Below are positions 1 to 5,936 of a stretch of 10,256 bases of DNA, in pieces. The notes beneath the pieces are model-generated. The model did no database searches. It saw only the letters and a list, made by a program, of their open reading frames with translations, and was not told where the DNA came from. This DNA comes from Thermoplasmata archaeon (GTDB taxonomy: Archaea > Thermoplasmatota > Thermoplasmata > Thermoplasmatales > Thermoplasmataceae): assembly GCA_021845155.1 (NCBI GenBank), contig JAKBSB010000034.1:1-10256 (forward strand), read 5' to 3'. The position numbers and the translations under genes were made by a program. Positions within the stretch are counted from its first letter, which is position 1, and every line of letters starts with the position of its first letter.

Positions 1-636
1 AAGGCCGCTCAGGGGACCGCCAACAGAGTCAAATAGCTTTGATTTTATGAACGGGTTGAAAACTGCCAGCGTGTTGTCCTTTGCCTCTATTATTATGATC
101 GCAGACAGCACGGCAAGAAAGATTACCTCAAAGAAAGCTGCAATTCTTATATACTTCATCTGCGGCCTTATTCCAAATATGGCAAGCGTGATGGGAGCGA
201 GTATAAAGACCAGGATGAGTGGAATCCATATCCAGCCAGGAAGTGTTATGTTGAGGAAATATTCCAGGACTCCGGGAAGAACCACACCTCCCACATAAAC
301 CGGTATGGCTGCAGTGCTTGCAATCTGGTACATAACATACAGAAGACCTGATGTTATTGCAGGAGTGGGGCCGAATGCTGTTCCTATGTAACCGTAGTAT
401 CCACCTGCACTGGCATGCCTCCTTGACAGATGGTAAAGCGTATTTACTTCCAGAAACATTGTAAGTGTTGCAATGAGGAATGCAAGTGGCGTAAGGAAAA
501 AAGCGAAGGCAGCCGCAGATGTCATGAATGCAACAGTATCGCATGCGGGCGCCATGGCAGAGATTTCCTCCGCAATTGCACCCCACGTTCCTACCTGGGA
601 TCTCTTGAGTCTCGTGTTTTTCTGAGTGTTATCCAT
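1..636 (-). CDS. APC-superfamily amino-acid permease, N-terminal part (runs off left edge)
   Basis: Reading leftward from an ATG at 634-636, the frame is open for 212 codons to the window edge, so the C-terminal half or more is missing. The product is a hydrophobic inner-membrane protein. Residues 16-30 (VGTWGAIAEEISAMAP) resemble the unwound first helix that binds substrate in APC transporters, and residues 76-90 (ASAGGYYGYIGTAFG) match the family's conserved SAGG-YxY segment after helix 2. Further membrane segments lie near 34-68, 92-118, 137-155 and 165-183. By family it should import amino acids by cation symport or exchange; the substrate cannot be told. The start is well supported: AAGGAG at 645-650 lies 8 nt upstream. 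It is expressed alone from its own promoter, which carries a perfect palindrome, so it is probably under specific repression. Confidence 0.88.
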   Translation of the reverse strand, partial: MDNTQKNTRLKRSQVGTWGAIAEEISAMAPACDTVAFMTSAAAFAFFLTPLAFLIATLTMFLEVNTLYHLSRRHASAGGYYGYIGTAFGPTPAITSGLLYVMYQIASTAAIPVYVGGVVLPGVLEYFLNITLPGWIWIPLILVFILAPITLAIFGIRPQMKYIRIAAFFEVIFLAVLSAIIIIEAKDNTLAVFNPFIKSKLFDSVGGPLSGL

Positions 637-644
637 TATAATGT

Positions 645-650
645 CTCCTT
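645..650 (-). promoter_or_regulatory. Ribosome binding site of the permease gene
   Basis: AAGGAG on the minus strand, 8 nt before the ATG at 636. It is complementary to the archaeal 16S 3' end and fixes the permease start. Confidence 0.7.
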
Positions 651-667
651 AATGTAATAGTAATTCC

Positions 668-684
668 GTTAGTATTATACTAAC
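668..684. promoter_or_regulatory. Perfect 17-bp palindrome, probable operator of the permease gene
   Basis: GTTAGTAT-T-ATACTAAC: two perfect 8-nt arms around a single T. It directly abuts the TATA box (685-694) on its downstream side and lies between that box and the inferred transcription start, where a bound dimeric repressor would block RNA polymerase recruitment. The regulator is not identifiable from the site. Confidence 0.6.
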
Positions 685-694
685 ATATTTAAAA
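685..694 (-). promoter_or_regulatory. TATA box of the amino-acid permease gene
   Basis: On the minus strand this reads TTTTAAATAT, close to the archaeal TATA consensus. Its centre is about 54 nt upstream of the ATG at 636, so transcription should begin near 662-666 and give a leader of roughly 28 nt that contains the AAGGAG ribosome binding site at 645-650. A leader with a good Shine-Dalgarno is coherent with this placement. Confidence 0.6.
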
Positions 695-776
695 TTTGGG
701 AAGTTGATCCCGACAATCGAGATTCAGGTGGACTTTACATGGCGTTTTTTAAAATGTCAGCTGAGCCTGTGACCTC

Positions 777-804
777 CTCTCACCCTGCAGGGTGTGGGAT
801 TCAT
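777..804 (+). repeat. GC-rich hairpin resembling an IS200/IS605 (tnpB-type) right end
   Basis: The 14-bp perfect palindrome CACCCTGCAGGGTG (781-794) extends, past one T:T mismatch, to pairs 777-779 with 796-798. It is followed by TGGGATTCATC. A short CCC-rich hairpin followed by GGGAT-TCATC resembles, from memory, the right ends of archaeal IS200/IS605/IS1341 elements, where the same segment forms the 3' scaffold of the TnpB guide RNA. No tnpA or tnpB reading frame lies beside it, so if this is right it is a solitary relic. Alternatively it is an unrelated hairpin in the 3' region of the phosphate transporter transcript. Confidence 0.4.
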
Positions 805-810
805 CGCTCA

Positions 811-860
811 GAAATGTTAAAAGATGTTAAAAATGATTAAAAATTTTTAAAATATTGATT
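811..860 (-). terminator. T-tract terminator region of the phosphate transporter gene
   Basis: Immediately after the transporter stop codon (863-865), the minus strand runs through several T tracts (five T's at 843-847, five at 830-834 when read on the minus strand, and four at 819-822). No hairpin precedes them, as is typical of archaeal intrinsic termination. On the plus strand the same stretch is four imperfect 10-nt units (GAAATGTTAA, AAGATGTTAA, AAATGATTAA, AAATTTTTAA). Confidence 0.5.
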
Positions 861-862
861 GC

Positions 863-2332
863 TTATTCTTTCAGTCCAGATTTACCGGCTGTTTTTGCTA
901 CAAGTTCATTGGACAACAGATCATTCTCCCCAGATATCTTTTCCAGATCGATCCTTCTGGGTTCAGGAAGAAGGAGTACTGTAAGCACAAGCCCCAGGGC
1001 AGACAACCCGGCAAGTATCAGGAACAGTCCTGATTCGCCTATTGATGAACCAAGTATTATAACGTTAAGGAATGTTCCAATAAATGCACCGGTTTTTCCA
1101 CCTGCAGCTGATGCCCCCGATCCTATACCCCTTATCTTGGTCGGAAAGACTTCCGGCGGATAGATAAATGTTGTAACATTAGGTCCGAACTCTATGAAGA
1201 AGTAACTAAGACCGTATACTAACAGAAACTCCACTACGTAGGTTGAGGAAAGCAGCTGGTGGAATATGCCCAGCACTGCGAAGCTTACTGCCATTGCTGT
1301 GAAACCTATGACCTGTATGGTTTTCCTGCCAATCCTGTCTATTGTGAATGTAGCTATCCAGTATCCTGGAAGTGCTGCAAATCCAAAGATCATTGCTGAG
1401 TATGTGGTTGTTCTTATGAGGTGATGCAGTCCAACTATGGATGAAGGCACAAGAACAGAAAGCATCTGGCTGGACATGATGGAGTTACCATAAAGCGCCC
1501 AGTCCATCAGGAACCAGCTTCCCGCGGTGCCCAGTAGTGTAAGCAGGAATTTTTTCTGGGTTATTATGCTGGTCCATGACTGTTTTACAACCTTGTTGTC
1601 TGTTGAGACATCTGCTGTTATTCCTGTATAGCTTTTCCAGTCTTTCTGAGCTTTGGAAGCATCTCCTTTCACGCTGAGTGAGTATCTGGGTGTTTCCGGC
1701 ATTTTCCTTCTTGAGTATATAACAAGTAGTGCCGGTATTGCACCGAATGCCAGAAGCAGTTTCCAGATAATACCCAGGCTGATTCCAGAATATATAAGCC
1801 CGAGCGATATAAGAGGCCCTGCCAGAAGTCCCAGTGACTGCATTGAAAATACCATTCCAATAAGTTTTCCCCTGTTCCTTGTGTTTGAATACTCAGCCAT
1901 TATTGTTGAGCTGGTTGCATAATCTCCCCCTATACCTATACCCAGAAGAAATCTCCACGCTATCAAAATATAAACTCCATTAACAGGCGTTAGAAATGCA
2001 CTTCCAAGTGCTCCGGCTACCAGCAAAACAAGTTCAAGGCCGTAAATTGCCTTCCTGCCAAGTTTATCGAGAAGTCTTCCAAACAATAACGCACCCAGAA
2101 CAGCAGATAAAAGTGCTGTTGAATCCAGGAGCGATGTCTGTATGGTCGAAAGGGAATTCCAACCTGATAATACCAGCAAACTGGTTACAACTCCTATGAT
2201 AAACAGGTCGTATGCATCGGTGAAAAACCCAAGTCCGGATATGATCCAGGTTTTATAATGAAACCTGCTCAACCCCACGTTGTCTACAGAGCTAATCAAA
2301 TCTCCATTTTTTTCTGTACTCATTTCGTTCAA
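863..2332 (-). CDS. Pho84-like phosphate transporter (MFS, PHS family)
   Basis: A 12-helix major facilitator protein of usual length (489 aa) predicted to import inorganic phosphate with protons across the cytoplasmic membrane. Signatures of the phosphate:H+ symporter branch are GLGFFTDAYDLF (33-44), the inter-helix motif GRLLDKLGRK (85-94), GIGIGGDYATSS (131-142), WFLMDWALYGNS (273-284) and FGPNVTTFIYPPEVFPT (382-398). W273, D277 and Y281 keep the W-x3-D-x3-Y spacing, and Y138, Q165 and N385 sit where the phosphate site lies in the fungal homologue PiPT (recalled, not aligned). The longest frame begins with TTG at 2330-2332; an ATG at 2321-2323, three codons in, is at least as likely (486 aa). 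Neither has a clear Shine-Dalgarno, which fits a leaderless message from the TATA box at 2351-2360. An organic-anion or sugar substrate is less likely. Confidence 0.85.
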   Translation of the reverse strand: MNEMSTEKNGDLISSVDNVGLSRFHYKTWIISGLGFFTDAYDLFIIGVVTSLLVLSGWNSLSTIQTSLLDSTALLSAVLGALLFGRLLDKLGRKAIYGLELVLLVAGALGSAFLTPVNGVYILIAWRFLLGIGIGGDYATSSTIMAEYSNTRNRGKLIGMVFSMQSLGLLAGPLISLGLIYSGISLGIIWKLLLAFGAIPALLVIYSRRKMPETPRYSLSVKGDASKAQKDWKSYTGITADVSTDNKVVKQSWTSIITQKKFLLTLLGTAGSWFLMDWALYGNSIMSSQMLSVLVPSSIVGLHHLIRTTTYSAMIFGFAALPGYWIATFTIDRIGRKTIQVIGFTAMAVSFAVLGIFHQLLSSTYVVEFLLVYGLSYFFIEFGPNVTTFIYPPEVFPTKIRGIGSGASAAGGKTGAFIGTFLNVIILGSSIGESGLFLILAGLSALGLVLTVLLLPEPRRIDLEKISGENDLLSNELVAKTAGKSGLKE

Positions 2333-2350
2333 TAGATTTGATCTGGTTTC

Positions 2351-2360
2351 AAATATATTA
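2351..2360 (-). promoter_or_regulatory. TATA box of the phosphate transporter gene
   Basis: Minus-strand TAATATATTT centred about 32 nt before the ATG at 2323 and 23 nt before the TTG at 2332. This predicts a leaderless or nearly leaderless transcript. An AT-alternating stretch at 2374-2398, including the palindrome ATATGCATAT (2375-2384), lies just upstream and could be a second TATA-like site or a regulator site. Confidence 0.45.
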
Positions 2361-2450
2361 TCACAATATCTTACATATGCATATATATTGTATATATCTT
2401 TTTAGTTTCTGGAATAAAAGAAGTATTTCTTAAATAGTAAAATTAAGGAA

Positions 2451-2978
2451 TCATTGCTCATAAGGGAGTTTTATCAAACCGAAACCAAATCCGGATGCAG
2501 CATCTTTTCCATTGATCAGGACAATCTTTACTATATATACCACAGGATCCCGGGGATTTGTGGTAGATTCCATCTTTGATACAACCGTGCTGTTCAAAAA
2601 CAGGTTGATTGTTACCGTTGTTGTTGAATTGGTCGCATTGGTTATCTTCATGTAGTTATACGGGAACAGGGATGTGTTGAATTCTGTTATGTTAAGGGCA
2701 TTTAGGGGGCTGCTTGTGTTGTTGCTCAATGGAGATATGTCATAAACATAGACTGTGGGCGAATTGGACTGAAGCGTGAAATTTATTTTGAGTTCAGTGG
2801 TTCCATTGGTAATGTAGTAGACAGGGCTTGTATCATTGACAACTTTGATATAACCGCCAAGGGATGCCCCGCTAAGGTTGGCGTCCGATGATGATTTCTC
2901 GATGGTTACATATGCCATGGTTCCAAAAGCGACCAGAATAATGACTGCGAATAAAACCGATAATTTACCGGATATCAT
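2451..2978 (-). CDS. Membrane-anchored, sequon-rich surface protein of unknown function
   Basis: I do not recognise a family. The 175-residue product has a single hydrophobic N-terminal segment (about 6-26) after a short basic start (K5), so it is a signal anchor or uncleaved signal peptide with the rest outside the cell. The external part is rich in S, T and N with alternating hydrophobic residues (for example TVYVYD 75-80, VVYIVKIVLI 146-155), suggesting an all-beta domain. It has eleven N-x-S/T sequons between residues 34 and 129 (N34, 48, 58, 66, 86, 87, 96, 101, 114, 117, 129), far above chance for its size, so heavy N-glycosylation is likely. It lacks the usual type IV pilin cleavage motif. 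It is monocistronic and divergent from the drug exporter, with a TATA box 28 nt from the ATG and little or no leader. Confidence 0.75.
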   Translation of the reverse strand: MISGKLSVLFAVIILVAFGTMAYVTIEKSSSDANLSGASLGGYIKVVNDTSPVYYITNGTTELKINFTLQSNSPTVYVYDISPLSNNTSSPLNALNITEFNTSLFPYNYMKITNATNSTTTVTINLFLNSTVVSKMESTTNPRDPVVYIVKIVLINGKDAASGFGFGLIKLPYEQ

Positions 2979-3001
2979 TTTATCTTGCAGTTATTGCAGA
3001 C

Positions 3002-3011
3002 CCATATAAAA
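3002..3011 (-). promoter_or_regulatory. TATA box of the sequon-rich surface protein gene
   Basis: Minus-strand TTTTATATGG, centred about 28 nt upstream of the ATG at 2978, predicting a leaderless mRNA. No Shine-Dalgarno precedes that ATG, which is consistent. Confidence 0.55.
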
Positions 3012-3013
3012 TA

Positions 3014-3029
3014 GTTATTAATAAGTAAC
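3014..3029. promoter_or_regulatory. Imperfect inverted repeat between divergent promoters, candidate MarR operator
   Basis: GTTATTAATAAGTAAC matches its reverse complement at 6 of 8 pairs, with perfect outer GTTA/TAAC. It lies exactly between the leftward TATA box (3002-3011) and the rightward one (3038-3045), where a regulator could control both genes. MarR proteins usually bind AT-rich imperfect palindromes near their own operon promoter, and the exporter operon encodes one. In such AT-rich DNA a match this good may be chance. Confidence 0.3.
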
Positions 3030-3037
3030 CAATTAAG

Positions 3038-3045
3038 TATTTATA
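3038..3045 (+). promoter_or_regulatory. TATA box of the drug exporter-marR operon
   Basis: TATTTATA, centred about 31 nt upstream of the ATG at 3073, implying a start of transcription within a few bases of the start codon. No Shine-Dalgarno is visible before the ATG (GGCCCCTGATAAA precedes it), which agrees with a leaderless message. Confidence 0.55.
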
Positions 3046-3072
3046 CAGAACTGCGATCTGGCCCCTGATAAA

Positions 3073-4950
3073 ATGGTAAAATACAAATGGGTTGCACTCT
3101 CCAACACGACGCTTGGAGTATTGATGGCATCTATTAACGGAACCATTATCCTGATCTCGCTTCCCGCAATATTCAATGGACTGAAGATAGATCCTTTCAA
3201 TCCTGGATCCTTCGAATATCTTCTCTGGATACTGATGGGTTACATGATCGTTACTGCGGTAATGCTCGTTTCTATAGGAAGGCTTTCAGATATTTACGGC
3301 AGGGTCAGGCTTTTCAATCTTGGTTTTGTCATTTTTACAGCTGGGTCCATATTACTTTATCTGACACCGAACACCGGTGATCTTGGAGCAATGGAGTTGA
3401 TACTCTTCAGGATGGTACAGGCAGTTGGAGGTTCATTCCTGTTCGCCAACTCTGCAGCCATACTAACTGACAGTTTCCCGCCAAATGAAAGGGGTAAAGC
3501 CATGGGAATAAATTCCATGGCAGCACTTGCAGGATCACTCCTTGGACTGATACTTGGAGGCATACTTGCAGCAATTGACTGGCGTTATGTCTTCCTGGTC
3601 AGTGTACCTGTGGGAGCATTCGGGACCATCTGGTCACTTCTAAAGCTCAAGGACTATTCAGTCAGGCATAAGGACCAGAAGATTGATGTGGTCGGGAATG
3701 TGGCATTTGCAGGTGGTCTTACCCTTATACTTCTTGGAGTAACATATGGCCTAATGCCCTATGGTACGTCTTCAATGGGTTGGGGGGATCCATGGGTTAT
3801 ATCCGCAATGCTGAGCGGTGTTTTCATACTCATACTCTTCGTATTCATAGAGAGGGTTGTTGAACAGCCCATGTTCAACTTGAAACTGTTCAGGAACAGG
3901 GCATTTGCAACCGGCAGTTTTGCGGGAATGCTCCAGTCAATGGGAATGGGAGGAGTCATGTTCATGATCATAATTCTACTTCAGGGAATATGGCTCCCCC
4001 TGCATGGGTATTCATACAGCAGCGTCCCCTTCTGGGCAGGCATATACACCATACCCATGATGGCAGGATTCGTTCTCATGGGACCAATTAGTGGTGCACT
4101 TTCCGACAGGATGGGGGCAAGGTTCCTGGGCTCCCTTGGAATGACCATAAGTGCAGTTGCATTCATTCTCCTTTCAACTCTTTCATATGATTTCACCTAT
4201 ATTCCATTTGCACTGATGCTTTTCATGATGGGCTTTGGAATGGGCATGTTTGCAGCGCCAAACATAACAGCAATCATGAACTCCGTTTCACCGCAGCAGA
4301 GAGGCGTAGCCTCCGGTATGAGGATGACACTGCAGAATACGGGCCAGACTGCCAGCATGGGCATATTTTTCAGCATAGTCCTCATATTCCTCACAAGGCT
4401 TCTTCCAGGTTCTTTTACCACAGCACTCGCCACTGCAGGAGCGCCGCAGCTTATCCCCGTATTCACGAACATTCCTCCAACTTCTGCCCTCTTTTCCGCA
4501 TTCCTGGGTTATAATCCTGTCACTACAATACTTGCCAGCCTCCCTGCGAGTTTTTCATCACTGATCAGCGGATCTGCCATGGCAACCATATCAGGCATTC
4601 ACTGGTTTCCCCTGGCACTGGCTCCTGCATTCATGGGGTCCCTGAGGATGTCATTCTATGCAGGTGCAGGCATATTCCTGGTTGCAGCGCTTCTTTCAGC
4701 ACTCAGGGGAAAGAGATACATACATGAGGAGACAGCCGAATCGACCCTGATTATGGAGGAGGAGAGTGGAATAAGCCCACCACTTCAATCCGTACCTGAT
4801 TCAACCGGGTCAAAAACATCCGGCATTTCATATTCTGGAACTGCAGATAATGATCGTATTATTAATAAACAAACAAATGATCTAAAAGATATGGATACGG
4901 GAAAAGATTTGAAGAATGTTTATGAAGGCGGTGAAGGAAATAGAAAGTGA
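3073..4950 (+). CDS. DHA2-family (EmrB/QacA-type) multidrug exporter, 14-helix MFS
   Basis: A 625-residue drug:proton antiporter of the cytoplasmic membrane. Motif A is clear at 69-79 ([11 protein letters not shown]), followed by the helix 4 arginine segment ([10 protein letters not shown], 111-120) and the antiporter motif C with its glycine pattern ([10 protein letters not shown], 154-163, then [13 protein letters not shown]). The hydrophobic pattern suits 14 helices. Motif D1, usually L-D-x-T-I, reads INGTI (21-25), so the acidic residue is Asn; as I recall, this variant also occurs in some archaeal and actinobacterial relatives. A long polar-poor loop precedes the last helix, and residues from about 545 form an 80-residue hydrophilic, acidic cytoplasmic tail without a recognisable domain. 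The gene overlaps the MarR gene by 35 nt, the classic exporter-regulator pairing; substrates are unknown. Confidence 0.88.
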   Translation: MVKYKWVALSNTTLGVLMASINGTIILISLPAIFNGLKIDPFNPGSFEYLLWILMGYMIVTAVMLVSIGRLSDIYGRVRLFNLGFVIFTAGSILLYLTPNTGDLGAMELILFRMVQAVGGSFLFANSAAILTDSFPPNERGKAMGINSMAALAGSLLGLILGGILAAIDWRYVFLVSVPVGAFGTIWSLLKLKDYSVRHKDQKIDVVGNVAFAGGLTLILLGVTYGLMPYGTSSMGWGDPWVISAMLSGVFILILFVFIERVVEQPMFNLKLFRNRAFATGSFAGMLQSMGMGGVMFMIIILLQGIWLPLHGYSYSSVPFWAGIYTIPMMAGFVLMGPISGALSDRMGARFLGSLGMTISAVAFILLSTLSYDFTYIPFALMLFMMGFGMGMFAAPNITAIMNSVSPQQRGVASGMRMTLQNTGQTASMGIFFSIVLIFLTRLLPGSFTTALATAGAPQLIPVFTNIPPTSALFSAFLGYNPVTTILASLPASFSSLISGSAMATISGIHWFPLALAPAFMGSLRMSFYAGAGIFLVAALLSALRGKRYIHEETAESTLIMEEESGISPPLQSVPDSTGSKTSGISYSGTADNDRIINKQTNDLKDMDTGKDLKNVYEGGEGNRK

Positions 4951-5380
4951 TCCCCAGATTGGTTCCATGGAGATATGGCATCTCCTCTCCAGGGTCTTTC
5001 ATAACGGAAAGAAAAAACTTGAGCTGGAACTGGAGAAACTTGGTGTTAAACCCATGGAAATAAGGGTCCTTTACTCCATTTCCCAGGACAGGGAGAGCAC
5101 AATGAACAGCCTTGCATCCCAGAATGACGTAACCGGCCCGTGGATAACAGGCCTTGTTGATGAACTTGAGGAAAAGGGATATGTTACAAAGGCAAGGAGC
5201 ACAACCGACAGAAGAATCGTGAAAGTTTCAATTACAGAATCCGGTTCAGAAATATTGAAAAATGGAATTGTTGTCTACAACAGGCTTATTGATATTGCAC
5301 TCAGGAGACTCAGTCCATCCGATCTGGAAGAGTTCACCAAAATCCTATCGTCCATAGAGAAATCAATAAGTGAAAATTAG
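4916..5380 (+). CDS. MarR-family transcriptional regulator
   Basis: A 154-residue dimeric winged-helix DNA-binding protein of normal MarR length. The helix-turn-helix is at about 62-90 ([29 protein letters not shown] shortened here to its key parts: [24 protein letters not shown]), the wing carries the conserved D98-R99-R100 followed by [10 protein letters not shown], and flanking helices form the dimer interface. The frame opens at an ATG at 4916 inside the exporter gene; ATG 4922 and ATG 4967 are alternatives, none with a convincing Shine-Dalgarno. Co-transcription with the exporter suggests that it represses the operon and is released by a drug-like or phenolic ligand, as in E. coli MarR and EmrR. 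Its stop overlaps that of the facing CoxG-like gene. Confidence 0.88.
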   Translation: MFMKAVKEIESDPQIGSMEIWHLLSRVFHNGKKKLELELEKLGVKPMEIRVLYSISQDRESTMNSLASQNDVTGPWITGLVDELEEKGYVTKARSTTDRRIVKVSITESGSEILKNGIVVYNRLIDIALRRLSPSDLEEFTKILSSIEKSISEN

Positions 5381-5844
5381 TTCTTGACATCCGGGTTCAT
5401 TTTTCCCTGGATACAGGAGATGGTTTTGTCGATGTTCGATTTTGAGACTTTCTCTATCTTGTCCTTTCCCATGGATCTTATAAGAAGGCCGAAGTCAAAA
5501 CTACCGTTCCATGATATTTCAGTAATTCCGGATTTCTCAACCACCTTAAGATTCAATGTGAATGTCAGCTTTGAACCAGCCACTCTCCCCTGCCCCTGGA
5601 GATTGAGCGAGTTTCCTTCAACAGCGTAGTGTATCCTGAGTTTCCCGGAAATGGTGGAGAGGTAGCTCACCTCAGCTTCAGAAACATCGAATCTCACACG
5701 GCACGAAAAGTCGTCACCGTCTTTTTCAATGGATTCAAGGCCCCATATGCATTTTGAAAGGCTCATTGGATCGCTGAACATTGAGAGGCACTGTTCTGCA
5801 GAAATTCCCACAGTAAAAGTTCCCTCGAAATTGGTATTTTCCAT
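5377..5844 (-). CDS. CoxG-like SRPBCC (START-like) domain protein
   Basis: A 155-residue cytoplasmic protein whose pattern matches the CoxG branch of the SRPBCC fold: FEGTFTVGISAEQCLSMFSD at the N-terminus, C32-x-x-G-LESIEKDGDDF near 32-46, a central beta sheet (LSTISGKLRIHY; SLNLQGQGRVAG; KLTFTLNLKVVEK), TEISWNGSF (108-116) and a C-terminal helix starting after LLIRSMGK. The fold makes a hydrophobic pocket. CoxG is linked to carbon monoxide dehydrogenase membrane recruitment, but no cox genes are here, so the function is open. It is single-gene, with the candidate TATA-like sequence AGATTTATCT (5864-5873) about 24 nt before the ATG and no Shine-Dalgarno. Its 3' end overlaps the MarR gene by 4 nt tail to tail. 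Confidence 0.75.
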   Translation of the reverse strand: MENTNFEGTFTVGISAEQCLSMFSDPMSLSKCIWGLESIEKDGDDFSCRVRFDVSEAEVSYLSTISGKLRIHYAVEGNSLNLQGQGRVAGSKLTFTLNLKVVEKSGITEISWNGSFDFGLLIRSMGKDKIEKVSKSNIDKTISCIQGKMNPDVKN

Positions 5845-5863
5845 GGCGGAATATTGGAACTGG

Positions 5864-5873
5864 AGATAAATCT
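5864..5873 (-). promoter_or_regulatory. Possible TATA box of the CoxG-like gene
   Basis: Minus-strand AGATTTATCT, about 24 nt upstream of the ATG at 5844. It is a weaker match to the archaeal consensus than the others in the window, but placed as expected for a leaderless gene. The 92-nt gap between this gene and the glycerol kinase stop shows nothing else clear. Confidence 0.3.
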
Positions 5874-5936
5874 GTTTTGTATTGAAGTTTTGAATGTCAA
5901 TAATATGGCAGAAACCTGGGATTGATCCTTCTCAAA

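Noticed and set aside
128..586. A 152-codon minus-strand frame rich in Cys and His (looks like a metal-binding protein)
   Set aside because: It is a shadow frame of the APC permease, whose true frame has a good ribosome binding site, transmembrane segments and family motifs over the same bases.
637..862. Possible small ORF or tRNA remnant around the GC-rich hairpin
   Set aside because: No frame has a start with a binding site and plausible length, and the hairpin does not extend into a cloverleaf or carry tRNA invariant bases.
2371..2400. AT-alternating stretch upstream of the phosphate transporter as a replication origin or origin-recognition box
   Set aside because: It is only about 25 bp, there is no repeated origin box and no cdc6/orc1 gene nearby; ordinary promoter DNA explains it.
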